DNA from: Hydrogenophaga sp. IBVHS1
GTDB lineage: Bacteria > Pseudomonadota > Gammaproteobacteria > Burkholderiales > Burkholderiaceae_C
Assembly: GCF_002127265.1 (NCBI RefSeq)
Contig: NZ_NFUU01000001.1
Coordinates: 1,930,040-1,994,039 of the forward strand
Length of the DNA stretch: 64,000 nucleotides
Reading direction: 5' to 3'
Part shown: one piece after another, positions 36,193-45,101 of the stretch
Layout: every line of letters starts with the position of its first letter
Numbering within the stretch: position 1 is the first letter of the stretch
Made by a program: the position numbers and the translations under genes
The notes under the pieces: generated by a model
The model's database searches: none
What the model was told of the DNA's origin: nothing
The model's input: only the letters and a program-made list of their open reading frames with translations

Positions 36193-38625
36193 TCAGGTGC
36201 GCAGCCGGCCGGCCAGGCGCTGCTCCACGGACGCCAACGCGCCCTTGACGGTCGCTTCGATGTCTTCTTCGGTCAGTGTAGCGTCGTCACGATTGAGCAC
36301 CAGCCGCAGCGCCAGGCTTTTTTCGTCTTCAGCCAGTGTCCCTGCGCCGCCCTGGCCACCCGCCTGCTTCTTGGGTCGGTAGACATCGAACAGCAAGACA
36401 TCGCGCAGCCAGGGGTTGCCCGACGCTCGAATCGCGTCGACCACGGCGGCGTGGGTGACCGCCTCCTTGACAACGATGGCCAGATCGCGCTCGACCGCCT
36501 GGTGACGACCGACAGGCTGGTAGGCTGGTACTGGACGGACCAGCACGGCATCGAGATCCAGTTCGAACATGACCGGCGCGTGCGGCAGCTCATAGGCCTG
36601 GCGCCAGCGCGGGTGCAATTCACCCACATACCCCACACATTGACCCTCCAGCCAGACACTGGCACAACGGCCCGGGTGCATGGCGGGATGCTCGGCAACC
36701 CGGAACTCCGGTTCTCGAGGCGAGAGAAGGGCCAGGACGTCACCCTTCGCGTCGAAGAAGTCGACCGCGCGCTCTGGCGCGCCCCATTGCAGCGCGTCCA
36801 CCGGACCGTGGCACAAACCTGCCACGCGCATGGGTTGCGCAAAGCCCGCCACGGTGGTGTCGCTGTCCGGCACAGCAGCGTCCTTCAGAAACACCCGGCC
36901 CACCTCGAACAGCCGCACCCGGTCGGCGCGACGGTCCAGGTTGAACTTCAGCACCGCGATCAAGCTGCCGAGCAGCGACGAACGCATCACGCTCATCTGG
37001 CTGGCGATCGGGTTGAGAAGGCGGATCGGCGCAGGATTGCCGGCCAGCTCGTGCTCCCACCGCTCCTCGACAAAGCTGAAGTTGATGGTTTCCTGATAGC
37101 CCAACTGAGCCAGTTGCCGTCGCACGGCGAACGGGCCACGGCGTGCTTCGGTACGGATTCGGGCGGTGATCGGTGCCAGCGGCGGGGTGTCCGGAAGGTT
37201 TTCGTAACCCACGACGCGGGTCACTTCTTCGATCAGATCTTCTTCGATCATGAGATCGAAGCGGTAGGCAGGCGGCGTGACGGTGACCAGCCCATCGCCC
37301 TCCTCCACAGACAGACCCAGGCGGCGCAGCGCTCCGGCGCACTGCGCCTGCGTGAGCGGCATGCCGGTGACTTTGGCCGCACGCGCCACTCGCAGGGTTA
37401 CGCTTTTCGCTGCAGGAACGTTGACCACCTGGTCGTCCATGATGGCGGCCTGACCGCCACAAATTTCGAGCACCAGTTGCGTGATCCGTTCCACGTGCTC
37501 CACGGTGGTGGAAGGGTCCACCCCGCGTTCGAACCGATGACCCGCATCGGTGGAAAAGTTGTACCGGCGTGAACGGCCGGCGATCGCCTTGGGCCACCAG
37601 AACGCAGCTTCAATGTAGATGTTGTGGGTGTTGTCAGAAACGGCGGTGGCATCGCCGCCCATGATGCCGGCGAGTGACTCGACATTGTGGTCGTCGGCAA
37701 TCACGCCCACCGCAGCATCCACCGAGACGGTGCTGCCATTCAACAGCTTCAGAGCTTCGCCCGCCTGACCCCAGCGCACGGTGAGGCCGCCATGAATCTT
37801 GTCGAGGTCGAAGATGTGGGAAGGGCGTCCCAGTTCGAACATCACGTAGTTGGAAATATCCACCAGCGCGGTCACACTGCGCTGTCCACAGCGGGCCAGC
37901 CGCTCGACCATCCAGGCGGGTGTGATTGCCTGGGTGTTGACGCCGCGCACCACACGGCCCGAGAAACGACCGCACAGATCGGGCGCCTGAACTTTCACTG
38001 GCAAGCGGTCTTGAAGACTCACGGGCACCGGCGTGAACACAGGCTCGACCAAAGGCGCGCCTGTCAACGCAGCCACTTCGCGTGCAACGCCATAAACGCT
38101 CAGGCAGTGCGCCAGATTGGGCGTGAGCTTGAGCGTGAACAGCATGTCGTCCAGGGAGAGCTGCTCGCGAATGTTGCGGCCCACAGGTGCGTCGGCAGGC
38201 AGCTCCAGCAGACCGCCATGGTCCTCGGACAACTTCAGTTCCCGCGCCGAGCACAGCATGCCCTGGCTTTCCACACCTCGCAGCTTGCCCAGCTTGATCT
38301 GAAAAGGCTTGCCATCTTCACCGGGCGGCAGTTCAGCGCCAACCAATGCACAAGGCACCTTGATGCCCACCCGAGCATTGGGGGCGCCACAGACAATATT
38401 GAGCAGATCGCCCTGCCCCACGTCCACCTGGCACACACGAAGGCGATCGGCATTGGGATGTTGCTCTGCCGCTTTGATTTCGCCCACCACCACCTGCGAA
38501 AAGGGAGGGGCCACCGGATTCAACTCTTCGACTTCCAGACCAGCCATGGTCAGGGTGTCGGCGAGTTGCTGGCTCGTCAAAGGGGGGTTGCAGAAGGCTC
38601 GCAGCCAGGATTCGGGAAATTGCAT
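36193..38625 (-). CDS. pheT: phenylalanyl-tRNA synthetase beta subunit
   Basis: 810 aa, standard. It has the N-terminal MQFPESWLRAFCNPPLT, the tRNA-binding EMAP-like domain (VVVGEIKAAEQHPNADRLRVC), the B3/4 editing domain, B5 and a C-terminal anticodon-binding FDX domain (RHQAVERDLAIVVKEAVTHA). It forms the alpha2-beta2 enzyme with PheS. It starts 9 bp after pheS, in the operon rplT-pheS-pheT-ihfA. Confidence 0.97.
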   Translation of the reverse strand: MQFPESWLRAFCNPPLTSQQLADTLTMAGLEVEELNPVAPPFSQVVVGEIKAAEQHPNADRLRVCQVDVGQGDLLNIVCGAPNARVGIKVPCALVGAELPPGEDGKPFQIKLGKLRGVESQGMLCSARELKLSEDHGGLLELPADAPVGRNIREQLSLDDMLFTLKLTPNLAHCLSVYGVAREVAALTGAPLVEPVFTPVPVSLQDRLPVKVQAPDLCGRFSGRVVRGVNTQAITPAWMVERLARCGQRSVTALVDISNYVMFELGRPSHIFDLDKIHGGLTVRWGQAGEALKLLNGSTVSVDAAVGVIADDHNVESLAGIMGGDATAVSDNTHNIYIEAAFWWPKAIAGRSRRYNFSTDAGHRFERGVDPSTTVEHVERITQLVLEICGGQAAIMDDQVVNVPAAKSVTLRVARAAKVTGMPLTQAQCAGALRRLGLSVEEGDGLVTVTPPAYRFDLMIEEDLIEEVTRVVGYENLPDTPPLAPITARIRTEARRGPFAVRRQLAQLGYQETINFSFVEERWEHELAGNPAPIRLLNPIASQMSVMRSSLLGSLIAVLKFNLDRRADRVRLFEVGRVFLKDAAVPDSDTTVAGFAQPMRVAGLCHGPVDALQWGAPERAVDFFDAKGDVLALLSPREPEFRVAEHPAMHPGRCASVWLEGQCVGYVGELHPRWRQAYELPHAPVMFELDLDAVLVRPVPAYQPVGRHQAVERDLAIVVKEAVTHAAVVDAIRASGNPWLRDVLLFDVYRPKKQAGGQGGAGTLAEDEKSLALRLVLNRDDATLTEEDIEATVKGALASVEQRLAGRLRT

Positions 38626-38634
38626 GTCGGGATC

Positions 38635-39687
38635 TCAGCGGAATTGCGAGAGAAAGCGGACGTCGCCGTCGAAGAACAGGCGAAGGTCGTTGACGCCATA
38701 GCGCAGCATGGTCAGCCGATCCGGGCCCATGCCAAAAGCGAAGCCGATGTAGCGTTCGGGATCGAGGCCCATGTTGCGCACCACGTTCGGGTGCACCTGC
38801 CCAGAGCCCGCCACCTCCAGCCAGCGGCCTGCCAGCGGGCCGTGCTGAAACTGGATGTCGATTTCCGCGCTCGGCTCAGTGAACGGGAAGAAGCTCGGGC
38901 GGAACCGAAGCACAAGGTCGTCGGACTCAAAGAAAGTGCGGCAGAAATCGGTGAAAACGAACTTCAGGTCTTTGAAACTCACGTTCTCACCGATCCACAG
39001 GCCTTCGCACTGGTGGAACATCGGCGAATGGGTGGCGTCGCTGTCCACCCTGTAAGTCCGGCCCGGTGCAATCACGCGGATCTCCGGCATGCCAAGACCT
39101 GCATCAAGCGCGGCGCGGTGTCGCTTGACATGCTGCACGGCGTGGCGGATCTGCATGGGGCTCGTGTGCGTGCGCAGAAGATTGGGGGCTTTTTCGCTGC
39201 CACCTTCTACGTAAAAGGTGTCGTGCATCGAGCGCGCCGGGTGATCCTCTGGCGTGTTGAGCGCGGTGAAGTTGAACCAGTCGGATTCAATCTCGGGTCC
39301 CTCGGCCACCTCGAAACCCATGGACCCGAAGATAGCCTCGATGCGTTCAAGCGTGAGGCTCACGGGATGAAGGCCGCCCTGACCCCGATGTCGCCCAGGA
39401 AGCGTTACGTCCAGTGCCTCGGCCCGCAGCTGCGTCTCCAGCTCTGCATCGGCCAGCGCCTGACGGCGTTCGGTGAGTGCAACCTCGATGGCCTGCTTGG
39501 CCAGGTTGATGGCGGCGCCACGCGTCTTCTTTTGATCCACCGAGAGTGCGGCCATGCCCTTCATCAACTCGGTGATGCGGCCGGACTTGCCCAGAAACAG
39601 CGCCTTGGCGTTTTCCAGGTCGGAAGGGGCTGCGGCGTTTGAAAACGCGGCTCGTGCGCCTTCGACCAGTTCGTCCAACTCGTTCAT
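38635..39687 (-). CDS. pheS: phenylalanyl-tRNA synthetase alpha subunit
   Basis: 350 aa class II synthetase. The N-terminal coiled coil ([18 protein letters not shown]) is followed by motif 1 ([20 protein letters not shown]), motif 2 (THTSPMQIR) and motif 3 ([17 protein letters not shown]). It attaches Phe to tRNA-Phe with PheT. ATG 39687 is used; a TTG nine codons upstream lies just after the terminator-like U-tract and is rejected. Confidence 0.96.
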   Translation of the reverse strand: MNELDELVEGARAAFSNAAAPSDLENAKALFLGKSGRITELMKGMAALSVDQKKTRGAAINLAKQAIEVALTERRQALADAELETQLRAEALDVTLPGRHRGQGGLHPVSLTLERIEAIFGSMGFEVAEGPEIESDWFNFTALNTPEDHPARSMHDTFYVEGGSEKAPNLLRTHTSPMQIRHAVQHVKRHRAALDAGLGMPEIRVIAPGRTYRVDSDATHSPMFHQCEGLWIGENVSFKDLKFVFTDFCRTFFESDDLVLRFRPSFFPFTEPSAEIDIQFQHGPLAGRWLEVAGSGQVHPNVVRNMGLDPERYIGFAFGMGPDRLTMLRYGVNDLRLFFDGDVRFLSQFR

Positions 39688-39712
39688 GTGTGTGATGGAA
39701 TCGTTGGGAAAC

Positions 39713-39758
39713 AAAAAAAGGGTTGAAGCCAGCGAGGGAACCCCTCAAGCCTCAACCC
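39713..39758 (-). terminator. terminator/attenuator before pheS
   Basis: Minus-strand stem GGGTTGA (39758-39752) / TCAACCC (39726-39720) with a long loop, followed by seven T (39719-39713). It lies 25 bases before the pheS ATG and after rplT, so it either ends the infC-rpmI-rplT message or attenuates pheST. Confidence 0.6.
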
Positions 39759-39773
39759 CTTTGAGCGACTGGC

Positions 39774-39797
39774 GAGCACCGCGGCAACGCGGTACTC
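39774..39797 (-). ncRNA. 10-bp hairpin after rplT
   Basis: GAGTACCGCG (39797-39788) pairs with CGCGGTGCTC (39783-39774) around a 4-nt loop on the minus strand, with one G-U pair. It sits 11 bases after the rplT stop and just upstream of the terminator-like structure. It may protect the 3' end or form part of a regulatory leader. Confidence 0.4.
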
Positions 39798-39808
39798 CCT
39801 GCCGTGAA

Positions 39809-40168
39809 TCAAGCGGCCAGCTTGGCTTTGACTTGCTCCACGATGCTGCCAAAGGCAGCCGGGTCGTTCACCGCCAGATCGGCCAGGACCTTGCGGTCGA
39901 TTTCGATCTGAGCCTTCTTCAGGCCATTGGCGAACTGGCTGTACGTCAGGCCGCATGCGCGGGCACCAGCGTTGATACGGGCAATCCACAACTGCCGGAA
40001 CACGCGCTTTTTGGTGCGGCGATCACGGTAGGCGTATTGCCCTGCCTTCATCACCGCCTGCTTGGCGATGCGGAAGACGTTACCGCGGCGGCCGCGGAAA
40101 CCTTTGGCCAGAGCCAGTACTTTTTTGTGTCGGGCGCGAGCCGTGACACCACGTTTGACGCGAGGCAT
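39809..40168 (-). CDS. rplT: 50S ribosomal protein L20
   Basis: 119 aa, very basic. It begins [18 protein letters not shown] and has [18 protein letters not shown] and [18 protein letters not shown]. It is an early 23S rRNA assembly protein and, in E. coli, translational repressor of rpmI-rplT. It follows rpmI by 24 bp with AAGGAG before the ATG. Confidence 0.98.
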   Translation of the reverse strand: MPRVKRGVTARARHKKVLALAKGFRGRRGNVFRIAKQAVMKAGQYAYRDRRTKKRVFRQLWIARINAGARACGLTYSQFANGLKKAQIEIDRKVLADLAVNDPAAFGSIVEQVKAKLAA

Positions 40169-40192
40169 GTGTTACTCCTTGTTCGTCGTTGA

Positions 40193-40396
40193 TCAAATGC
40201 CCTGGCCGGGCAGCATCTGTGCCATGTGACCCATATTGGTCTCATGCACGGTCACCGCACCCCGCAGGTGGCGCTTGTTCTTGGTGGTCTTCTTGGTCAG
40301 GATGTGACGTTTGAAGGCTTGACCGCGCTTGACGGTGCCACCGGGACGAACGCGAAAACGCTTCTTCGCGCTGCTCTTGGTCTTCATTTTGGGCAT
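40193..40396 (-). CDS. rpmI: 50S ribosomal protein L35
   Basis: 67 aa. It begins [20 protein letters not shown] and continues with the basic [20 protein letters not shown]; length and pattern are those of L35. It follows infC by a 182-bp structured spacer and precedes rplT. The RBS is AAAAGGAGC. Confidence 0.97.
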   Translation of the reverse strand: MPKMKTKSSAKKRFRVRPGGTVKRGQAFKRHILTKKTTKNKRHLRGAVTVHETNMGHMAQMLPGQGI

Positions 40397-40578
40397 TTAC
40401 ATGCTCCTTTTCATTTGTGCTCGTGAGGCGCCGCGAACCTTCCGCGGACTTGTTGGCCCCGAGCCACTTTTATGGGCAACCTTTCGGTCACCCGTTCGGT
40501 GTCAGTCCTCTCGGACTGCACCTCGAACCGCCAGGAGACTACTCTGGCGATCCAATCCTTTGTCTTTCACCTGCAGCT
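40397..40578 (-). promoter_or_regulatory. structured infC-rpmI spacer, candidate L20 operator
   Basis: 182 bp without an ORF on the minus strand. At least three stem-loops are visible: CGCCAG/CTGGCG (40549-40529), CAGTCC-GAGA-GGACTG (40518-40503, GNRA-type loop) and CCGCG/CGCGG just before rpmI. In E. coli, L20 represses rpmI through a structured region at this same place, so an equivalent autoregulatory RNA is likely; base pairing with distant infC sequence was not tested. Confidence 0.45.
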
Positions 40579-41193
40579 TCAGGCCGCTGGCTGTCCTTCT
40601 GCCGGTGCTGCCACCACCTCTGCCGGCTTGGACGCTCCGCCGCCGGTTTTCTTGCGCCCCGGCGCGATCATCATGATCATCTGCCGACCCTCAAGCTTGG
40701 GAAACTGCTCCACCACGATGGAATCAGCCAGCTCATCCCGAATGCGGTTCAAAAGCGCCAACCCCAGATCCTGGTGGGTAATTTCCCGGCCGCGAAAGCG
40801 CAAGGTGATCTTGCACTTGTCGCCATCGTCCAGGAACCGGCGGATGTTCCGCATCTTGATGTTGTAGTCGCCGTCGTCCGTGCCCGGGCGAAACTTGATT
40901 TCCTTGATCTCGATGACGGTCTGCTTGGCTTTCGCCTCTGCGGCCTTCTTCTGCTCCTGGTACTTGAACTTGCCATAGTCCATCAGGCGACACACGGGAG
41001 GGACGGCAGTGGCCGCAATTTCGACCAGATCCACATCCAGCTCACCGGCCATGCGCAACGCTTCTTGCAGACTGACGATACCCAGTGGCTCGTTCTCTGG
41101 CCCGTTGAGGCGGACCTCGGGTGCCATGATCTCCCGGTTCAGTCGGTGTGCGCGCTCTTCACGCTGGCGGCGGTCGCGAAAGTTGGTAGCTAT
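40579..41193 (-). CDS. infC: translation initiation factor IF-3 (ATA start)
   Basis: 204 aa. The frame's first conventional ATG (41127) omits the conserved N-terminal residues. Reading upstream gives [19 protein letters not shown], typical of beta-proteobacterial IF-3, and reaches ATA at 41193, preceded by AAAGGAAC at good spacing. IF-3 discriminates against non-canonical starts, and atypical AUU/AUA starts underlie its autoregulation. The N domain ([20 protein letters not shown]) and C domain ([16 protein letters not shown]) are intact. It follows thrS by 108 bp. Confidence 0.92.
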   Translation of the reverse strand: MATNFRDRRQREERAHRLNREIMAPEVRLNGPENEPLGIVSLQEALRMAGELDVDLVEIAATAVPPVCRLMDYGKFKYQEQKKAAEAKAKQTVIEIKEIKFRPGTDDGDYNIKMRNIRRFLDDGDKCKITLRFRGREITHQDLGLALLNRIRDELADSIVVEQFPKLEGRQMIMMIAPGRKKTGGGASKPAEVVAAPAEGQPAA

Positions 41194-41301
41194 GGTGAGT
41201 TCCTTTACGTGGGCTGATCAAACACAACGGCGACTCTCACAGCCGCCCTCTCGCAAGCATGGGGCGCCATGGCTACAAGGGCCTCGATCCTGTGTTTGAT
41301 G

Positions 41302-43209
41302 TCAAACCTTGGATGAAACGTCTGCCGCAATGAGTTTGGAAAAGGCTTCCAGCGGCATGACACCGAGGTCTTTGTTACCTCGAGCCCGCACAGCCACGGC
41401 ACCAGCCGCCTTCTCTTTGTCGCCCACGACGAGGATGAAAGGCAGCTTTTGCAACGCGTGCTCTCGTATTTTATACGTTATTTTCTCGTTGCGCAGGTCG
41501 GTCACGACCCTAAGCCCTTGATTCTGCAACGTTTTCGCGATTTCACGACAGTAATCGGCCTGACCATCGGTGATGTTGAGCACCGCCACCTGCTCCGGCG
41601 CGAGCCAGGCGGGCAGAGCGCCAGCGTGCTGCTCGATGAGAATGCCGATGAAACGCTCCAGGCTGCCGACGATGGCACGGTGCAACATGACGGGGTGTGC
41701 CCTTCCACTGGTCTCGGTCACGTATTCACCACCCAGGCGTTCGGCGGTGTTGAAATCCACCTGCATGGTTCCGCATTGCCACTGCCGACCGATCGCATCC
41801 TTCAGCGTGTATTCGATCTTGGGCCCGTAGAAGGCGCCATCGCCGGGCGAAACGATGAATTCGCAGCCTGAACGCCGCAAGGACTCCATAACCGCGAACT
41901 CGGCCTTGTCCCACAGCTCGTCGGAACCCACGCGCTTCTCCGGCCGTGTCGCCACTTTGTAGATGATGTCCTTGAAACCGAAGTCTGCATACACCCTCTG
42001 CAGCAGCGCGGTGTAGGCAATGCATTCGTCGAGGATCTGGTCTTCGGTGCAGAAAATGTGCCCATCGTCCTGCGTGAAGCCACGCACCCGCATGATCCCG
42101 TGCAGCGCGCCGCTCGGCTCGTTGCGATGGCACTGGCCAAACTCGCCATAACGCAACGGCAGATCGCGATAGCTCTTGATGCCCTGCTTGAAAATCAGCA
42201 CGTGCCCAGGGCAGTTCATCGGCTTGAGCGCGTATTCGCGCTTTTCCGATTCTGTGGTGAACATGTTGTCGCGGTAGTTGTCCCAGTGGCCCGTCTTCTC
42301 CCAGAGGCTCTTGTCCAGAATCTGCGGGCCCTTCACTTCCCGGTACCCGTTGTCGAGGTAGACCGCCCGCATGTATTGCTCTACCGCCTGCCAGACGGTC
42401 CAACCCTTGGGGTGCCAGAACACGAGCCCAGGCGCCGCTTCTTCCATGTGGAACAGATCCAGTTCACGCCCAAGCTTTCGGTGATCGCGCTTCTCTGCCT
42501 CCTCCAGCATCGTGAGGTAGCCCTGAAGCTCTTCCTTGGTGGCCCATGCCGTGCCATAGATGCGTTGCAGCATTTCGTTGCGGTGGTCACCACGCCAATA
42601 GGCGCCCGCCACCTTCATCAGTTTGAAGTGCTTGAGCTTGCCAGTGCTGGGCACGTGGGGACCTCGGCACAGGTCTTCAAAGGCGCCTTCTCGGTAGAGC
42701 GACACATCCTCGTTGCTCGGAATGCTGGCGATGATCTCGGCCTTGTAGTGCTCGCCCATGCCCTTGAAATAGGCCACGGCTTCGTCGCGCGGAAGCACGC
42801 GCCGAACCACGGGCTCATCCTTGGCCGCCAGCTCGGCCATGCGCTTCTCGATGGCGGCCAGATCGTCGGGCGTGAAGGGCCGCTTGTAGGAAAAGTCGTA
42901 GAAGAATCCGTTCTCGATCACTGGGCCGATGGTCACCTGGGCATCGGGGAAGAGCTCCTTGACCGCGTAGGCCAGCAAGTGAGCTGTCGAGTGGCGGATC
43001 ACCTCCAGGCCATCGACATCCTTGGCCGTGACGATGGCGAGCGGGCTGTCCTGCGTGATGAGAAAACTGGTGTCGACCACTTTGTCGCCGATCTTGCCAG
43101 CCAGAGCCGCCTTGGCCAGGCCGGCACCAATGGTGGATGCGACTTCGGCAACCGTAACCGGGCCGGGAAACTCGCGTTGGGAACCGTCGGGAAGCGTGAT
43201 GTGCAGCAT
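41302..43209 (-). CDS. thrS: threonyl-tRNA synthetase
   Basis: 635 aa class II synthetase. It has the N-terminal TGS domain ([14 protein letters not shown]), the editing domain with [15 protein letters not shown], the zinc Cys in [10 protein letters not shown], motif 2 ([14 protein letters not shown]) and motif 3 ([17 protein letters not shown]). It charges tRNA-Thr and clears Ser-tRNA-Thr. The ATG lies 15 bases after the U-run of an intrinsic terminator, itself preceded by a Thr-rich mini-ORF, indicating attenuation control. Confidence 0.97.
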   Translation of the reverse strand: MLHITLPDGSQREFPGPVTVAEVASTIGAGLAKAALAGKIGDKVVDTSFLITQDSPLAIVTAKDVDGLEVIRHSTAHLLAYAVKELFPDAQVTIGPVIENGFFYDFSYKRPFTPDDLAAIEKRMAELAAKDEPVVRRVLPRDEAVAYFKGMGEHYKAEIIASIPSNEDVSLYREGAFEDLCRGPHVPSTGKLKHFKLMKVAGAYWRGDHRNEMLQRIYGTAWATKEELQGYLTMLEEAEKRDHRKLGRELDLFHMEEAAPGLVFWHPKGWTVWQAVEQYMRAVYLDNGYREVKGPQILDKSLWEKTGHWDNYRDNMFTTESEKREYALKPMNCPGHVLIFKQGIKSYRDLPLRYGEFGQCHRNEPSGALHGIMRVRGFTQDDGHIFCTEDQILDECIAYTALLQRVYADFGFKDIIYKVATRPEKRVGSDELWDKAEFAVMESLRRSGCEFIVSPGDGAFYGPKIEYTLKDAIGRQWQCGTMQVDFNTAERLGGEYVTETSGRAHPVMLHRAIVGSLERFIGILIEQHAGALPAWLAPEQVAVLNITDGQADYCREIAKTLQNQGLRVVTDLRNEKITYKIREHALQKLPFILVVGDKEKAAGAVAVRARGNKDLGVMPLEAFSKLIAADVSSKV

Positions 43210-43224
43210 GGTCGTCCAGAAAAC

Positions 43225-43249
43225 AAAAAAGCGCGGCAGGGGCCGCGCT
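43225..43249 (-). terminator. thrS attenuator terminator
   Basis: Minus-strand perfect 8-bp stem AGCGCGGC (43249-43242) / GCCGCGCT (43237-43230) with a 4-nt loop and six T (43230-43225). Standing 15 bases before the thrS ATG, it would abolish thrS expression unless antiterminated. Confidence 0.85.
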
Positions 43250-43292
43250 GGTGTGGGAGAAAACGAAATCGGGCAGGCGCGAACTGCGGGCC

Positions 43293-43334
43293 TCAGAGGG
43301 CCGTGGGTGTCAACTCCATAGTTCGCGGTGTCAT
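43293..43334 (-). CDS. candidate thr leader peptide (13 aa)
   Basis: Short ORF reading [13 protein letters not shown] then TGA, with four threonines in thirteen residues (ACA, ACT, ACA, ACG). AAAGG stands about ten bases before its ATG. The RNA segment CGCGAACT inside codons 3-5 (43327-43320) is perfectly complementary to AGTTCGCG (43285-43278) downstream of the stop, and CGCGC within that second segment can pair with GCGCG of the terminator's left arm. This is the arrangement of ribosome-mediated attenuation: stalling at Thr codons would free segment 2 to prevent termination before thrS. The peptide is not matched to any known leader. Confidence 0.6.
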   Translation of the reverse strand: MTPRTMELTPTAL

Positions 43335-43388
43335 AACCAGATTGCCTTTCTCGCTCTTGCTGAGTCAGAAGAGATCGAATTTTCCCAC

Positions 43389-43416
43389 AAAAAAGCCCGG
43401 GGCATGCCCCGGGCTT
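43389..43416 (-). terminator. intrinsic terminator of aceA
   Basis: Perfect palindrome AAGCCCGGGGCA/TGCCCCGGGCTT (43416-43393) followed on the minus strand by six T (43394-43389). It begins 26 bases after the aceA stop and separates it from the thrS leader. Confidence 0.92.
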
Positions 43417-43441
43417 CGTCTCCTCTACTCTTACGGCCGAT

Positions 43442-44773
43442 TCAGTGGAACTGCTCTTCTTCGGTCGAGCCGGTCAGCGCCTTCACGCTGGACGAGCCAC
43501 CCTGGATCACGGTGGTCACGTCGTCGAAGTAACCCGCGCCCACTTCCTGTTGATGCGACACGAAGGTGTAGCCCTTGTCGCGCGCCTTGAACTCGGGCTC
43601 CTGCACCATCTCGGTGTAGTGCTTCATGCCTTCGCCGCGTGCATAGGCGTGCGCGAACTGGAAGGTGTTGAACCAGTTGATGTGGATGCCGGCCAGCGTA
43701 ATGAACTGGTACTTGTAGCCCAGCGCGGCCAGGTCTTCCTGGAACGAGGCAATCTGCTTGTCGTTGAGGTTCTTCTTCCAGTTGAACGACGGCGAGCAGT
43801 TGTACGACAGCAGCTTTCCCGGGCAAGCGGCCTGCACAGCCTGGGCGAACTCGCGGGCGAAGCCGATGTCGGGCACGCCGGTTTCGCACCACACCAGGTC
43901 GGCGTAGGGCGCGTAGGCAATGCCGCGGCTGATGGCCTGCTCCAGGCCGTTCTTGACGCGGTAGAAGCCTTCCTGCGTGCGCTCGCCAGTCAGGAAGGGC
44001 TTGTCGTTGGCGTCGTGGTCGCTGGTGATCAGGTTGGCGGCTTCAGCATCGGTGCGTGCCAGCACGATGGTGGAGACACCCATCACGTCGGCAGCGAAAC
44101 GCGCGGCAATCAGTTTCTCGCAGGCTTCCTGGGTGGGCACGAGCACCTTGCCACCCATGTGGCCACACTTCTTCACGGCGGCCAGCTGGTCTTCGAAGTG
44201 CACGCCAGCAGCGCCGGCGGCAATCATGTTCTTCATCAGTTCGAAGGCGTTGAGCACACCACCGAAACCAGCTTCAGCATCGGCCACGATGGGCAGAAAG
44301 TAGTCGATGAACTCCGGGCTGCCCGGCTCGATGCCACGACCCCACTGGATTTCATCTGCGCGCTTGAAGGTGTTGTTGATGCGGCGAACCATGGTGGGGA
44401 CCGAATCGTAGGCGTAGAGCGACTGGTCGGGGTACATGGTTTCGGAGGTGTTGCCATCGGCCGCCACCTGCCAGCCAGAGAGGTACACGGCTTCGAGGCC
44501 GGCCTTGGCTTGCTGCATGGCCTGGCCAGCACTGATGGCGCCGAAGGCGTTCACGTAGCCTTTCTTGGCACCGCCGTTGACCTTGTCCCACAGCTTTTCA
44601 GCACCGCGCTTGGCCAGCGTGTGCTCGATCTGCATGCTGCCACGCAGGCGCACCACGTCAGCGGCGGAATAGCCACGCTTGACGCCTTTCCAGCGCGGGT
44701 TGGTGGCCCAGTCTTTTTCGAGGGCTTCGATCTGTTGCGCGCGGCTGAGTTGCTCGGTGAGGGATTGGGGCAT
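43442..44773 (-). CDS. aceA: isocitrate lyase
   Basis: 443 aa. It has the catalytic loop [14 protein letters not shown] with the active-site Cys, the substrate-contacting [11 protein letters not shown], and the metal-binding Asp/Glu in [10 protein letters not shown] and FEDQLAA. It splits isocitrate to succinate and glyoxylate in the glyoxylate shunt, used on acetate and fatty acids. It is a single-gene transcript bounded by its own terminator, with a long AT-rich regulatory region upstream; malate synthase is not in the window. Confidence 0.96.
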   Translation of the reverse strand: MPQSLTEQLSRAQQIEALEKDWATNPRWKGVKRGYSAADVVRLRGSMQIEHTLAKRGAEKLWDKVNGGAKKGYVNAFGAISAGQAMQQAKAGLEAVYLSGWQVAADGNTSETMYPDQSLYAYDSVPTMVRRINNTFKRADEIQWGRGIEPGSPEFIDYFLPIVADAEAGFGGVLNAFELMKNMIAAGAAGVHFEDQLAAVKKCGHMGGKVLVPTQEACEKLIAARFAADVMGVSTIVLARTDAEAANLITSDHDANDKPFLTGERTQEGFYRVKNGLEQAISRGIAYAPYADLVWCETGVPDIGFAREFAQAVQAACPGKLLSYNCSPSFNWKKNLNDKQIASFQEDLAALGYKYQFITLAGIHINWFNTFQFAHAYARGEGMKHYTEMVQEPEFKARDKGYTFVSHQQEVGAGYFDDVTTVIQGGSSSVKALTGSTEEEQFH

Positions 44774-45101
44774 GACGGACTCCGTGAGGTTGAAGAGAAT
44801 TGGCTGGTTTCAGGGCTGCATCGGGTGGGCTGCAAACCGGAAACCGATGGAGTGACTTTAAGTCTTATAGAAGAGTTTTGAAAGCTCTTATGTCTTATAT
44901 AAGAGAAGAATTTTCTTGAGGTTTTTCAATGATGTATTTGACAAATTTCTCAATGCGGGAAGCGCTCTCTCGCATTGAGAAAAATTCATGCGGCGCAGCA
45001 TTTTATTATTTCATAATGCGGCATTTGCATTTCTCATGCAGGAATGACAAGCAGCTCATCGGGCATGATGCAGCCCACTTTCGTGCCGACGCCCTCCCCC
45101 T
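44774..45101. promoter_or_regulatory. aceA upstream region with paired palindromes
   Basis: 328 bp without a gene and much richer in AT than its surroundings. TCTTATATAAGA (44893-44904, perfect) and TCTTATAGAAGA (44863-44874, one mismatch) have starts exactly 30 bp apart, on the same helical face. Further up, TTTCTCAATGCG (44946-44957) and CGCATTGAGAAA (44971-44982) are perfect 12-bp inverted arms 13 bp apart, and AATGCGGC recurs at 45015. At least two different regulators are implied, one close to the aceA start. The divergent EamA gene shares the right end. Confidence 0.6.

Noticed and set aside
39714-39808. A Phe-rich leader peptide for pheST
   Set aside because: The only frame with several Phe codons runs through the terminator U-tract itself and has no ribosome-binding site, so it is not a credible leader.
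43335-43388. A T-box or tRNA-like element before thrS
   Set aside because: No specifier-loop architecture or T-box sequence is visible; the leader is too short, and a Thr-rich ORF explains it better.
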